A stretch of DNA of 64,000 bases from Streptomyces sp. NBC_01716 (GTDB lineage Bacteria > Actinomycetota > Actinomycetes > Streptomycetales > Streptomycetaceae), in contig NZ_CP109181.1 in the NCBI RefSeq assembly GCF_036248275.1, positions 8,308,001 through 8,372,000 of the forward strand, given 5' to 3'. Below the pieces are notes generated by a model. That model made no database searches and was not told where the DNA came from. It saw nothing but the letters and a program-made list of their open reading frames with translations. Of this stretch, positions 32,819 through 41,678 are shown piece by piece. Each line of letters begins with the position of its first letter. The first letter of the stretch is position 1. Position numbers and translations under genes: made by a program.

Positions 32819-33907
32819 TCAGGCGACGCGCAGATCCGCGATCGCGTCCTCGTCCCACTCGATGCCGAGACCCGGGGTCTCGGGCGGCACGACACAACCG
32901 TCCTCGATCACCATCGCGCTACGGGTGATGGCGCCGAGCTGCGGTATGTGCTCCACATACATCCCGGCGGGAACGGCACACGCCAGGCTCGTGTGAAGCT
33001 CCATCAGAAAGTGCGGGGCGACCGGGATGTTGAAGGCCTCGGCGGCGTGCGCGACCTTCAGCCAGGGCGTGATGCCGCCGACCCTGGCGGCATCGACCTG
33101 CACGATGCCCGCCGCCCCGGCCGACAGATACTCGGCGAAGTGGCCCACGCTGTAGATCGATTCGCCCACGGCGACGGGGACGGTGGTCGATCGGGCGAGC
33201 CGTACATGGCCAGCGACGTCCTCGGCGGGCAGCGGCTCCTCGAACCAGGCGATGTCCAGCGGCTCGAAGGCACGCGCCCGGCGGATCGCCTCGGCCCCGG
33301 TCAGTGACCGGTTGGCGTCGACCATGATCTCGAAGGCGGGCCCGGTCGCCTCCCGTACGGCGGCGAGCCGTTCGGCGTCCTCGACGGCGCTCGGCCTGCC
33401 GACCTTGAGCTTCACGCCGCGCAGCCCGGCGGCCTGGGCCGCCTTGGCGTTCTCGACCAGTTCCCCGGTGGGCAGATGGAGCCAGCCGCCCTCGGTGTCG
33501 TACACGGGCAGCCGCTCGTGCGCGCCGCCGGCCAAGCGCCACAGCGGTTCACCCGCGCGCAGACAGCGCAGATCCCACAGGGCCGTGTCGACGGCGGCCA
33601 GCGCCAGGGATGTCAGCGCGCCGAACGCGGTCGCGCGGGTCGAGGCGAGCATGCGCGCCCAGACCGCCTCGACGTTACGGGCGTCGGTGCCCGGCAATGT
33701 GCCGGCGAGGTGATCGCGCAGCAGGGCGAGGACGGAGCTGCCGCCGGTGCCGATGGTGTAGGAGTAGCCGGTGCCGCGCAGCCCGTCGTCCGTCTCGATC
33801 GTGACGAGGACGGTCTCCTGGCGTACGAACGTCTGGCTGGCGTCCGTACGCAGTGTCTCGGGCTCGATGAAGACGAGCGCGCAGTCGACGCTCTTGATCC
33901 TGCTCAT
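32819..33907 (-). CDS. Mandelate racemase/muconate-lactonizing enzyme-family protein (enolase superfamily, probable sugar-acid dehydratase)
   Basis: 362 aa, full length. Active-site residues of the mandelate-racemase subgroup are all visible: K166-x-K168 in VKLKVG, metal ligands D197 (MVDANRS), E223 (WFEEPL) and E249 (GESIY), and the D272/H299 dyad (QVDAARVGG, APHFLMELH). Such enzymes dehydrate aldonic acids or racemise substrates after proton abstraction. It lies downstream of a sugar-porter gene on the same strand and near a RhaM-like mutarotase and GntR regulator. A role in L-rhamnonate, L-fuconate or related acid catabolism is plausible but not proven. Confidence 0.9.
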   Translation of the reverse strand: MSRIKSVDCALVFIEPETLRTDASQTFVRQETVLVTIETDDGLRGTGYSYTIGTGGSSVLALLRDHLAGTLPGTDARNVEAVWARMLASTRATAFGALTSLALAAVDTALWDLRCLRAGEPLWRLAGGAHERLPVYDTEGGWLHLPTGELVENAKAAQAAGLRGVKLKVGRPSAVEDAERLAAVREATGPAFEIMVDANRSLTGAEAIRRARAFEPLDIAWFEEPLPAEDVAGHVRLARSTTVPVAVGESIYSVGHFAEYLSAGAAGIVQVDAARVGGITPWLKVAHAAEAFNIPVAPHFLMELHTSLACAVPAGMYVEHIPQLGAITRSAMVIEDGCVVPPETPGLGIEWDEDAIADLRVA

Positions 33908-33963
33908 GGAGGTGCTTCTTTCGTTATCGGTGGCGCGTGGTCGCGCGTGGCCGCGTCTGGTCC

Positions 33964-35322
33964 TCAGGAAGCGGTCGCGACGGGCGGGGGAGTGGCCCGG
34001 TCCTTTCGGCGCCAGTCCTCCTCGATCTCTTCCAGCGAGCGGTTCGCCGTCTCCGGTACGCGCGTCAGTACGAAGGCGAGCCCCACCGCCGAGATCGCGG
34101 CGTAGATGCCGAAGACCCAGAAGCCGATCGCCGCCAGGATGTCCGGGAACGTCAGTGAGAAGAGGAAGTTGAAGAGGTACTGAGTGAAGGTGACGACGCC
34201 CATGCCCAGCGCGCGGGCCCGCAGCGGCAGGATCTCCGGGATGTAGAGCCAGAAGACGGGCCCGAGTCCGAACCCGAACGCGAAGGTGAAGACGAACACG
34301 CAGACGATGTCGAGCGCCGCCGCGTGCGGGAACAGCGCGAGCAGGATCAGCGGCGGGACCTGGCCGCCGAGACTGAGCGCCAGCAGCTTCACCCGGCCCA
34401 GCCGGTCGATCAGCGGGAGTGACAGGGCGGTCGATATGACCAGTGCGCCGCCGACGCTGTAGTTGGCGATGATGCCGGTGTCGGCGGAGTGTCCGGTGGC
34501 CTCGGCGAAGACGGTCGGGGCGTAGTACACGACGGCGTTGATGCCGGTGAAGACCTGGAAGAAGGTCAGTACGAGTCCGATGCTCAGGGCGGGGCGGTAG
34601 CGGTGCAGCAGCTCCCGCAGCCCGGCCTCCTGGTGGCCGAGGCTCCGCCTGATCTCACCGGCCTCGGTGTCGGCCTCCTTCTCGGAGGTGCGCAGCCGCA
34701 GCAGGACGGCGCGGGCCTCGTCGTCGCGGCCGCGCAGGATGAGCCAGCGCGGGCTCGCCGGGCTGAGGGCCATGCCGACCAGGAAGAAGACCGCGGGCAG
34801 CGCCCCCAGGCCGAGCATCCACTCCCAGGAGCCGGAGGAGCGCAGGGCGTCCCCGGTGCCGTACGCGATCAGGATGCCCACGTTGACGCTGAGTTGGTAG
34901 AGCGCGCTGATCAGCCCGCGGGTGCGCTTCGGCGCCAGTTCGGTCAGATAGATCAGGCCGAACATGTTGGCCAGGCCGACGGCGAGGCCCAGGACGAAGC
35001 GGGATATCAGCAGGGTCACCACGTCGGTGGAGAACGCGCAGCCGAGCGATCCGAGAATGAAGACGACACCGGCCACGAGCAGCAGATGGCGGCGGTCGAA
35101 GCGTTTGGCGGCCAGGGACCCCGCGACGATCGCGGGCAGCGCGCCGAGCAGGATCAGGCTGGTCACCAGCCCCTGTTCGGTCGAGGAGAGACCGAACCGT
35201 TCCGCGGCGAAGGGCAGGGCCGTGGCGATGGCACCGGAGTCGTATCCGTACAGCAGCCCGGCCATGCCGCCCAGGACGGCGACGGCTTTGACGAACCGGG
35301 GGAGTGGTGGGGGAGCGGCCAT
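33964..35322 (-). CDS. Sugar-porter family MFS transporter
   Basis: 452 aa, 12 predicted spans. Sugar-porter signatures are seen in order: GMAGLLYGYDSGAIATALPF (TM1), SPASPRWLILRGR after TM6, FTGINAVVYYAPTVF (TM7), LPLIDRLGRVKLL, and PETANRSLEEIEEDW at the end of TM12. It should be a proton-coupled importer of a monosaccharide or sugar acid. The ATG at 35322 follows GGAGGCGTC. It is the first gene of an operon with the enolase-superfamily enzyme, and its upstream region holds a TTTCCTATAGGAAA operator. Confidence 0.92.
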   Translation of the reverse strand: MAAPPPLPRFVKAVAVLGGMAGLLYGYDSGAIATALPFAAERFGLSSTEQGLVTSLILLGALPAIVAGSLAAKRFDRRHLLLVAGVVFILGSLGCAFSTDVVTLLISRFVLGLAVGLANMFGLIYLTELAPKRTRGLISALYQLSVNVGILIAYGTGDALRSSGSWEWMLGLGALPAVFFLVGMALSPASPRWLILRGRDDEARAVLLRLRTSEKEADTEAGEIRRSLGHQEAGLRELLHRYRPALSIGLVLTFFQVFTGINAVVYYAPTVFAEATGHSADTGIIANYSVGGALVISTALSLPLIDRLGRVKLLALSLGGQVPPLILLALFPHAAALDIVCVFVFTFAFGFGLGPVFWLYIPEILPLRARALGMGVVTFTQYLFNFLFSLTFPDILAAIGFWVFGIYAAISAVGLAFVLTRVPETANRSLEEIEEDWRRKDRATPPPVATAS

Positions 35323-35345
35323 GACGCCTCCAGAGGCAGCCGAAT

Positions 35346-35359
35346 TTTCCTATAGGAAA
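35346..35359. promoter_or_regulatory. GntR operator 1, TTTCCTATAGGAAA
   Basis: A perfect 14-bp palindrome 23 bp upstream of the sugar-porter start. The same CCTATAGG core recurs before the mutarotase and GntR genes. Confidence 0.8.
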
Positions 35360-35456
35360 TCTGAAGCATCTGGAGGTTAGCCATGTGCCACGGCCGCACG
35401 TCAACCGTTGTGCGGCGGGAATTTCCCAGGTTCCTGGGCTTCTCTGCGTGAGGCTG

Positions 35457-35470
35457 TTCCTATAGGTTCC
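35457..35470. promoter_or_regulatory. GntR operator 2, TTCCTATAGG core
   Basis: TTCCTATAGGTTCC lies about 45 bp upstream of the mutarotase gene and shares the CCTATAGG core. TATAGG may also serve as its -10 element. Confidence 0.7.
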
Positions 35471-35511
35471 CGCTGGTAGAGATTCCCGCGGCGGACGGTG
35501 GTGGAGGGCTG

Positions 35512-35835
35512 ATGCAGCGCATCGCACAGGTGATCAGGGTGCGGCCGGAGAAGCTGGAGGAGTACCGGGAGCTTCACCTGGCGGTGCCGGAGCCCGTACT
35601 CGCCAGGCTGCGGGCCTGCCGGATCGCCAACTACTCGATCCACCTGCTGGGCGACCGGCTCTTCGCCTACTTCGAGTACCACGGTGACGACCTGGCGGCC
35701 GATCTCGCGGCGATGGCCGCCGACGAGGCGACACGGGAGTGGTGGAAGCTGACCGATCCCTGCCAGGAGCCGGTCCCCGAGGCGGGGCCGGACGACTGGT
35801 GGACCCGCATGGAGCAGGTCTTCGTCATGGAGTAG
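35512..35835 (+). CDS. L-rhamnose mutarotase (RhaM)-family protein
   Basis: 107 aa, a complete RhaM-type ferredoxin-like fold: MQRIAQVIRVRPEKLEEYRELH, then NYSIHLLGDRLFAYFEYHGDD, WWKLTDPCQEPVP and WWTRMEQVFVME. Such proteins interconvert alpha and beta anomers of L-rhamnose, and related members act on L-fucose. The ATG at 35512 follows GGTGGAGGGCTG. It is divergent from the porter/enolase operon and followed by the GntR gene, all sharing CCTATAGG sites. It may feed L-rhamnose or L-fucose into an oxidative route using the enolase-superfamily dehydratase. Confidence 0.88.
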   Translation: MQRIAQVIRVRPEKLEEYRELHLAVPEPVLARLRACRIANYSIHLLGDRLFAYFEYHGDDLAADLAAMAADEATREWWKLTDPCQEPVPEAGPDDWWTRMEQVFVME

Positions 35836-35867
35836 CCCTGTCGAACTCCGAACCCGGTGGAGGCCAG

Positions 35868-35878
35868 CCCTATAGGAT
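35868..35878. promoter_or_regulatory. GntR operator 3, CCCTATAGGAT
   Basis: The third CCTATAGG core in 0.5 kb, about 40 bp upstream of the gntR start, implies autoregulation. Confidence 0.7.
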
Positions 35879-35915
35879 ACGGAGGACAGCTCGCGCGGCA
35901 TGAGGAGACCTGACC

Positions 35916-36629
35916 TTGTCGGACACGATTTCCGGCCGGACAGAGGGCACGGAGGGCACCGGTGCCCCGCGACCGCCGCGCCAGGTGCTGGCCGACAGCG
36001 TGTACGAGGCCATCAAGGCGATGGTCATGGACCACGAGATCGAGCCGGGCGCCCGTGTCGGCATCGAGTCCCTGTCCCGGACGCTGGAGGTGTCACCCAC
36101 ACCCGTACGCGAGGCGCTGGCGCGACTGGAGTCCGACGGGCTCGTCACGAAGCGCTCGCTCGCCGGCTACCGGGCGACCGAGCTCCTCACCCCGCAGGGC
36201 CTTGAGGAACTGTTCGAGATGCGTCTGCTGCTGGAGCCGCGAGCGACCGCCCTGGCCGCCGTGAACGCGGACGAGGAGCAGCTCGACGCCATCGAGAATC
36301 TGGTGGAGGAAATGCGGGGCCGGCCGGGATCCGGCGATCGGTATGTCGTCTACCGCGAGTTCGCTGCCGCCGACCAGCGCTTCCACGACACGATCGCGCG
36401 CGCGGCGGGCCGTTCGCTGCTGGCGGACGCGGTGGAACGGCTCCACTCGCATCTGCACATCTTCCGCCTCAGCGGCATCCCGGGCGCCGGCCCGCTGACC
36501 CTCGCGGAGCACGACCGCATCCTGCGCGCGATCCTGCGCCGCAACCCTGACCGGGCGGCGGAGGCCATGACGGATCACCTGCGCCGCAGCCTGGAGCGTC
36601 AGCGCACCCGCCGGGGCCCGGACGCCTGA
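35916..36629 (+). CDS. GntR-family regulator (FadR subfamily, FCD domain)
   Basis: 237 aa starting at a TTG (35916) preceded by GAGGAG. The winged HTH (residues about 27-90: SVYEAIKAMVMDHEIEPGARV ... VSPTPVREALARLESDGLV) is followed by an all-helical FCD domain with the metal/ligand-binding residues in DQRFHDTIARAAG, HSHLHIFRLSG and LAEHDRIL. It is almost certainly the repressor of the divergent porter/enolase operon, the mutarotase and itself through the three CCTATAGG palindromes. The effector is probably a sugar acid. Confidence 0.9.
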   Translation: MSDTISGRTEGTEGTGAPRPPRQVLADSVYEAIKAMVMDHEIEPGARVGIESLSRTLEVSPTPVREALARLESDGLVTKRSLAGYRATELLTPQGLEELFEMRLLLEPRATALAAVNADEEQLDAIENLVEEMRGRPGSGDRYVVYREFAAADQRFHDTIARAAGRSLLADAVERLHSHLHIFRLSGIPGAGPLTLAEHDRILRAILRRNPDRAAEAMTDHLRRSLERQRTRRGPDA

Positions 36630-36971
36630 CGGCCCGCCCCGGACCGCACCGTGAGGGACTGGCGGAAGCCGGTGTGTACGCTCGCTCTGTACGGCGGAGC
36701 CGGGGCAGCGTCGCCCGCACGCTCGGCCATCCGCCGGAACTCCCCGAGGTCGCGGCCGGCCCGGTGTCGGGCCCGGATCCCCGGGACGACGTCCGTGAGC
36801 TCCGCCGGACGTCCCTTCCGTAACCATCGAAGATCCGGCCTTCAGCCTGACGCCCGCCGGTGACAGGCTGTCTCCCGTACGAGACACCACCCGTCGCACG
36901 CATCACTTACGCACCAGGCACCGCCCGCACCACTGGCACCACCGGCCCGAAGACATGCACGAGAGGCACCC
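36630..36971. other. Intergenic region, 342 bp
   Basis: No convincing gene is seen. A 49-codon frame (GTG 36674 to TAA 36823) reads like coding sequence (RTLGHPPELPEVAAGPVSG) but lacks a clear ribosome-binding site and recognised relatives. The last 100 bp are C-rich and presumably carry the GH13 promoter. Confidence 0.3.
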
Positions 36972-38642
36972 GTGATCCCGAACACCCTCGACACCCCTGG
37001 CGGCCATCTGTCCCGGCCCGCCCCCGACTGGTGGCGCGAAGCCGTCGTCTACCAGGTGTACGTCCCGAGCTTCGCCGACGCGGACGGCGACGGGATCGGC
37101 GACCTCCGCGGGATCACGGACCGGCTCGACCACCTCGCCGGTCTCGGCGTCGACGCCCTCTGGCTCACCCCGTTCTACCCCTCGCCCTGGACCGACGCGG
37201 GCTACGACGTCTCCGACTACCGGGGCGTCGACCCGCGCCACGGCACCCTCGACGACTTCCGCGGCCTCGTGCGGCGCGCCCACGGCCTCGGTCTCAAGGT
37301 CATCGTCGATGTCGTGCCCAATCACTGCTCCGACCAGCACCCCTGGTTCGTGGAGGCGCTCGCGTCACCCCCCGGCTCACCGGCGAGGGACCGCTTCATC
37401 TTCCGCGAGGGGCGGGGCCCGGACGGGAGCCTGCCGCCGGCCGACTGGAAGTCGAAGTTCGGTGGCGGCGCCTGGACACGGGTGCCGGACGGCCAGTGGT
37501 ACATGCACATCTTCTCCGCCGAGCAGCCCGACCTGAACTGGGAGAACCCCGACGTCCTCGCCGATTTCGAGGGCATCCTCCGCTTCTGGCTCGACCTCGG
37601 GGCCGACGGCTTCCGTATCGACGTGGCCCACGGCCTGCGCAAGGACCTCGTGGAACCCCTGCGGGACACCGGCGGACGCGACTCGGCCTCCCTGAACTCC
37701 CCGCCCGAAGGTGAGAACCATCCCTTCTGGGACCGTGACGAGGTCCACGACATATACCGGACCTGGCGCAAGATCATCGACTCCTACGCACCTCCCCGTA
37801 TCACCGTCGCCGAAGCGGGAGTCAGCGCGTCCCGGCTGCCCCTCTACACCCGCCCCGACGAGCTCCATCAGGCGTTCAACTTCTTCCATCTGCGCTGTCC
37901 CTGGGACGCCGAGGAGTTCAGGACGGTCATCGACACCTCCCTCACCGGCGCCCGCGCGGTCGGCACCCTGCCCACCTGGGTGCTCTCCAACCACGACGTC
38001 GTACGCCACCGCACCCGCTACTCCCTTCCCCAGGGCATCGACTACCGCGCCTGGCTGTCCGGCGGCGGCAACGACCCCGCGCCGGACGACGCGCTCGGCC
38101 ACCGCAGGGCCAGGGCCGCCGCGCTCCTGACCCTCGCACTCCCGGGCAGCGCCTACCTCTACCAGGGCGAGGAACTCGGCCTCCCCGAGGTCTCCGACCT
38201 GCCCCTCGACGCGCTGCGCGACCCCATGTGGGAGCGGACCGGACGCACCACCAAGGGCCGCGACGGCTGCCGTATCCCCATCCCGTGGACCCGCACGGGC
38301 AGCAGCCACGGCTTCGGGCCCGGCGGCAGCTGGCTCCCTCAGCCGGAGGGCTGGGGCGACCACGCCGTGGAGGCCCAGACCGGGCGGCCCGACTCCTTCC
38401 TTGAGCTGTACCGCACGGCAGTGTCCATACGCACCCGCTTCCGTGGCGACGAGTCGTTCGGCTGGCTGCCCGCACGGGAGGGCGAACTGGCCTTCCGCAA
38501 GGGCCGGTTCGAATGCCGGATCAACCTCTCCGCACGCTCTCTCCCGCTGCCGGACGGCGAGGTGCTGCTCGCCAGCGACAGCCTGGAGGAGGGCGTGATC
38601 GCCCCGGACACCGCCGTGTGGACAGCGGCGACAGGCGGCTGA
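36972..38642 (+). CDS. GH13 alpha-glucosidase (oligo-1,6-/maltase type)
   Basis: 556 aa from the GTG at 36972 (upstream GAGAGG). It is a cytoplasmic GH13 enzyme without a signal peptide. The four GH13 regions are DVVPNH (about residue 113), GFRIDVAHG with nucleophile D217, VAEAG with acid/base E281, and LSNHD with D342. The early FADADGDGIGDLRGI motif is typical of alpha-glucosidase, oligo-1,6-glucosidase and related subfamilies (GH13_30-like). It should split alpha-glucosides such as maltose or isomaltose. It stands alone, with no maltose transporter nearby. Confidence 0.92.
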   Translation: MIPNTLDTPGGHLSRPAPDWWREAVVYQVYVPSFADADGDGIGDLRGITDRLDHLAGLGVDALWLTPFYPSPWTDAGYDVSDYRGVDPRHGTLDDFRGLVRRAHGLGLKVIVDVVPNHCSDQHPWFVEALASPPGSPARDRFIFREGRGPDGSLPPADWKSKFGGGAWTRVPDGQWYMHIFSAEQPDLNWENPDVLADFEGILRFWLDLGADGFRIDVAHGLRKDLVEPLRDTGGRDSASLNSPPEGENHPFWDRDEVHDIYRTWRKIIDSYAPPRITVAEAGVSASRLPLYTRPDELHQAFNFFHLRCPWDAEEFRTVIDTSLTGARAVGTLPTWVLSNHDVVRHRTRYSLPQGIDYRAWLSGGGNDPAPDDALGHRRARAAALLTLALPGSAYLYQGEELGLPEVSDLPLDALRDPMWERTGRTTKGRDGCRIPIPWTRTGSSHGFGPGGSWLPQPEGWGDHAVEAQTGRPDSFLELYRTAVSIRTRFRGDESFGWLPAREGELAFRKGRFECRINLSARSLPLPDGEVLLASDSLEEGVIAPDTAVWTAATGG

Positions 38643-38647
38643 TCAAT

Positions 38648-38677
38648 TCGTCGGTATCGTCCTCGTCGGTATCATCC
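38648..38677 (+). repeat. Two tandem 15-bp repeats after GH13 gene
   Basis: TCGTCGGTATCGTCC (38648-38662) is followed directly by TCGTCGGTATCATCC (38663-38677), differing by one base. This is a local duplication just beyond the GH13 stop with no obvious role. Confidence 0.5.
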
Positions 38678-38799
38678 GGCTCCTTTCCGTCGTCGTATCT
38701 GTACAACGCGTGAGCACAGGCGGGCGCTCCCCGGCGGGTGTCACCCGAATGGCTGAACCCGCGCGGCGATCTGCTTCGAGCCCAGCAGGGCGCGTCCGA

Positions 38800-38837
38800 C
38801 GCCCCTTTGTCCCCCGGACGGGCCAGAGGGGCGTTTT
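38800..38837 (+). terminator. Rho-independent terminator
   Basis: CGCCCCT / AGGGGCG arms (38800-38806, 38827-38833) followed by TTTT. It sits in the 301-bp gap between the GH13 and PRC/DUF2382 genes, which otherwise shows no gene. Confidence 0.65.
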
Positions 38838-38943
38838 CCCTGGTTGCCGCCCGCCGTCAGCAGGTGCCGCATGGAAATACGCGAGTCAGCCGACGCGCGG
38901 GGATACCGGACCCCGCCGGCTCGCCGCCAAGGAGTGATCACTG

Positions 38944-39864
38944 ATGGCAGCCGACGATGTCTTCCACCACGTGGGTGAACTCACGGGTCTGACGGCCTAC
39001 GACGCCGCCGGGGAGAAGATAGGCAGTGTCGAGCAGGCGTACCTCGACAACCAGACGGGGCGTGCCGAGTGGGTGACCGTCAAGACCGGCATGTTCGGCA
39101 TGAAGGAGTCCTTCGTGCCGCTGGCCGGCGCGACCCGTGACGAGAGCGGTCTCCAGATCCCTCACGCGAAGGAACTGGTCAAGGACGCCCCCCGTATGGA
39201 CGCCGACGAGCATCTCGACGTCGCCCAGGAGCAGGAGCTGTACGACCACTACGGCCTCGCCCGTCCCAGCGGGCGCAGCGGGACTCCGGGCATGACCCAG
39301 GCACCCGGAACCGCGGCCACGGAAGGCAGGGGCGGGGAGGACACCATGAGTGGCGAAACCAAGAGCGAAGCGGGTCAGGGCCGCACCGAGGCCACCCCCC
39401 AGGCCGGGACCACCGGTCGTACGGAGGCCCCCGAGGCCGCCACCGCCGGTGCCACCGGTGGCGGCGAAGACGAAATGGTGCGTTCGGAGGAGCGTCTGCG
39501 GGTCGGCACCGAGGAGCACGAGTCGGGCCGGGCACGGCTCCGGAAGGTCGTGGTGACCGAGAACGTCACCACCACCGTGCCGGTCACCCACGAGGAGGTC
39601 CGTATCGTGCGCGAGCCCATCAACCCGGGCGACCGCAACATCGGCCGCTCGCCCATGGGCAACGCCGAGGCCGAGGTGATCCTGCACGCCGAGGAGGCGG
39701 TCGTCCGCAAGGAGGCCGTGCCGGTGGAGCGCGTGCGCATGGAGACCGAGAAGGTCACCGAGCAGAAGGAAGTCTCGGCCGACGTCCGCAAGGAGCAGGT
39801 CGAGTTCGACGCCCCCGGGCAGGACGAGCGGGGACGTGGCGGCGGCCGGGGCCCCAGCCACTGA
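38944..39864 (+). CDS. PRC-barrel and DUF2382 domain protein
   Basis: 306 aa, ATG preceded by AAGGAG. Residues about 5-95 form a PRC-barrel (HHVGELTGLTAYDAAGEKIGSVEQAYLDNQTG). A hydrophilic Gly/Thr/Glu-rich linker (about 115-175) leads to a DUF2382 domain (RLRVGTEEHESGRARLRKVV ... VPVTHEEVRIVREPI ... RKEQVEFDAPGQ). This architecture is common in actinobacteria and often stress-induced. Function unknown; it is a soluble, highly charged protein. Confidence 0.88.
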   Translation: MAADDVFHHVGELTGLTAYDAAGEKIGSVEQAYLDNQTGRAEWVTVKTGMFGMKESFVPLAGATRDESGLQIPHAKELVKDAPRMDADEHLDVAQEQELYDHYGLARPSGRSGTPGMTQAPGTAATEGRGGEDTMSGETKSEAGQGRTEATPQAGTTGRTEAPEAATAGATGGGEDEMVRSEERLRVGTEEHESGRARLRKVVVTENVTTTVPVTHEEVRIVREPINPGDRNIGRSPMGNAEAEVILHAEEAVVRKEAVPVERVRMETEKVTEQKEVSADVRKEQVEFDAPGQDERGRGGGRGPSH

Positions 39865-39963
39865 GCGGCAGACCCCAGGACCGCCACAGGAAGAACCGCA
39901 TGGCGTGGGCCCACCGGTTGTCCGAGTGGACCCGCGCCGCGTTCCGCGCCCGCGAAGGGGCTC

Positions 39964-41160
39964 TCAGGCGTGCGGCGGGCGCCATTCGACCAGCAGCAGC
40001 GTCGCGTCGTCGCGCAGCCGGTTGTCACTCGCGTCCAGAATCGAGTGGATGAGCCGCCGCAACGCCTCGGGAGCCAGCTCGCCGGCAGCCGTCGCCCGGA
40101 TGATGGAGTCCGTGAAACGGTCGAGTCCGAACTCCGTACGGTCGCTCAGCCGCGACTCCACGACGCCGTCCGTGTAGAGCAACACCCGGTCCCCGGGCTC
40201 CAGTTGTGCTTCGTGGATCGTCCGGAGGGTCTCGCAGAACCTCACCCGCAGTCCCATCGGCGGCTGGGGGGAACGGTCCAGCTCACCATGGAGCACACAG
40301 CGCCCCCGGATCAGCAGCGGGGAAGGATGCCCGCAGTTGCACCACCGGAACAGACCGCCCGCGAGATCCAGCTGGGTGACGATCCCGGTGCAGTACTGGT
40401 CGGGCAGCCAGCGCGCGAGCGCCTGATCGACGGTGTCCACCAGTTCCAGCAGATCCCCGCCGTCCCTGCGGGCGGCCCGGCAGCCCGCCAGCGCGACGGC
40501 CGTGGTCAGGCCCGCCGCCAGGTCGTGGCCCATCGAGTCGAAGATGTCGACATGCAGGCTCGTCCGGGTCAGCGAGTGGTCGTAGGCGTCGCCGCCGACC
40601 TCGTACGCGGGTTCCAGCACCGCCGTCGACAGCGCGTCGGCGTTGCCGATGGTCCGGGGTGGCAGGAAGGCGCGCAGCATCTCGGCCGGCAGCTCCATCC
40701 GCTCGGTGCGGGACCGCCGCACCAGGCTGTCGCTGTACGACCGCTTCGACGTGATAGCCATGGCCAGCACGGCCGCGACCATCCGGCAGCGGCGCAGGCG
40801 TACCGCGTCGATGGCGGGCGCGCTCACACCGAGCACGCCGAGGCGCTCCGCCCCGTCGATCAAGGGCAGCCAGGCCGTGAGACCCCGGCCCTCCGACTCC
40901 TCGATCCGCAGGTTGAGGGAGCGATACGTCTGCCCGCCCGGCGTGGAGTCCACGTCGAGACTGGGCATCCCCTCGGTGAGCGGGACGAGGTGCCGCTGCT
41001 GGATGTCGACCAGATAGACCACGATCCGGTCGATTCCCATCGCCGTGGCGCAGCGGTTCACCAGCTCCGGCAGCTCCGTCGGGGCCGCGGTGTGCGTTTC
41101 GGCGAGAAACTCTTCGAACAGCTGCTCACCGGGGTCCGGGCCCGCGTTCTCACTCGGCAT
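39964..41160 (-). CDS. GAF-PP2C (SpoIIE-type) serine phosphatase
   Basis: 398 aa. An N-terminal GAF-like sensory domain (about residues 25-150) is followed by a PPM/SpoIIE phosphatase domain. Metal-binding aspartates are in EVGGDAYDH and DIFDSMGHDLAAGL, with VLLYTDGVVESR and the C-terminal DNRLRDDATLLLVEWR completing the fold. Such proteins dephosphorylate anti-anti-sigma factors in the SigB-like partner-switching networks that are abundant in Streptomyces. No cognate anti-sigma gene is adjacent. Confidence 0.9.
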   Translation of the reverse strand: MPSENAGPDPGEQLFEEFLAETHTAAPTELPELVNRCATAMGIDRIVVYLVDIQQRHLVPLTEGMPSLDVDSTPGGQTYRSLNLRIEESEGRGLTAWLPLIDGAERLGVLGVSAPAIDAVRLRRCRMVAAVLAMAITSKRSYSDSLVRRSRTERMELPAEMLRAFLPPRTIGNADALSTAVLEPAYEVGGDAYDHSLTRTSLHVDIFDSMGHDLAAGLTTAVALAGCRAARRDGGDLLELVDTVDQALARWLPDQYCTGIVTQLDLAGGLFRWCNCGHPSPLLIRGRCVLHGELDRSPQPPMGLRVRFCETLRTIHEAQLEPGDRVLLYTDGVVESRLSDRTEFGLDRFTDSIIRATAAGELAPEALRRLIHSILDASDNRLRDDATLLLVEWRPPHA

Positions 41161-41320
41161 GGCGACCGCCTCCTCAATGGCAGGCTCCTACCAGCATCGC
41201 AAATCGGCCCCGGTCGGTGCATGCGGCCGTACGCACGGCCGGACGGCCGGACGGGCTGTGTCAGGGGTGACGCGCCACGATCGCTGGGCAGCGCCGGAGC
41301 CGCCCTGATAGGGAGGGGGC

Positions 41321-41605
41321 ATGAGTGAAGAGACACCGATCCCCCCTGTCCTGACCGTCATCGCCGCCAGCACCATCGAGCCGAACGTCGTCGGCGAAGG
41401 CGCCGCCGACCGCAACTCGTGGATGGTGATCGAGACGGCCGAGCAGGGCCAGCTTCTGCTCAATCTGCCGGGCCCGCTGTACCGCGCGATGGAGCAGGCG
41501 CCCTTCCTGGCCGCCAACGAGGCCGGGCCCGGCCGCCTCGCCCTCACCGATCGTGAGATCGCCGCCTACCGCGAGCGCATCGCCGGTCTCACGGAGAAGC
41601 CGTAG
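41321..41605 (+). CDS. Small hypothetical protein
   Basis: 94 aa, acidic. MSEETPIPPVLTVIAASTIEPNVVGEGAADRNSW is followed by a second half with LLNLPGPLYRAMEQAPFL and a helical C-terminus. No recognised domain, signal or membrane span. It is divergent from the phosphatase gene and convergent with the TauD-family gene. Codon bias supports coding. Confidence 0.6.
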   Translation: MSEETPIPPVLTVIAASTIEPNVVGEGAADRNSWMVIETAEQGQLLLNLPGPLYRAMEQAPFLAANEAGPGRLALTDREIAAYRERIAGLTEKP

Positions 41606-41678
41606 CGGTCGCCGTGGCCGGCGGAGCACCTCTGGCGGCGGGCGGCGGGCGGCGGGCGGCGATCGGACGCGAGGCGGA

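Noticed and set aside
27099..36629. A secondary-metabolite cluster (methyltransferase, hydrolase, regulators, transporter)
   Set aside because: No assembly-line, terpene, RiPP or other core enzyme is present; the genes fit separate catabolic and stress units.
36674..36823. 49-codon frame between the gntR and GH13 genes
   Set aside because: Composition is protein-like, but there is no clear ribosome-binding site, family or conservation evidence.
38648..38677. Tandem 15-bp repeats considered as a CRISPR or minisatellite
   Set aside because: Only two adjacent copies without spacers.
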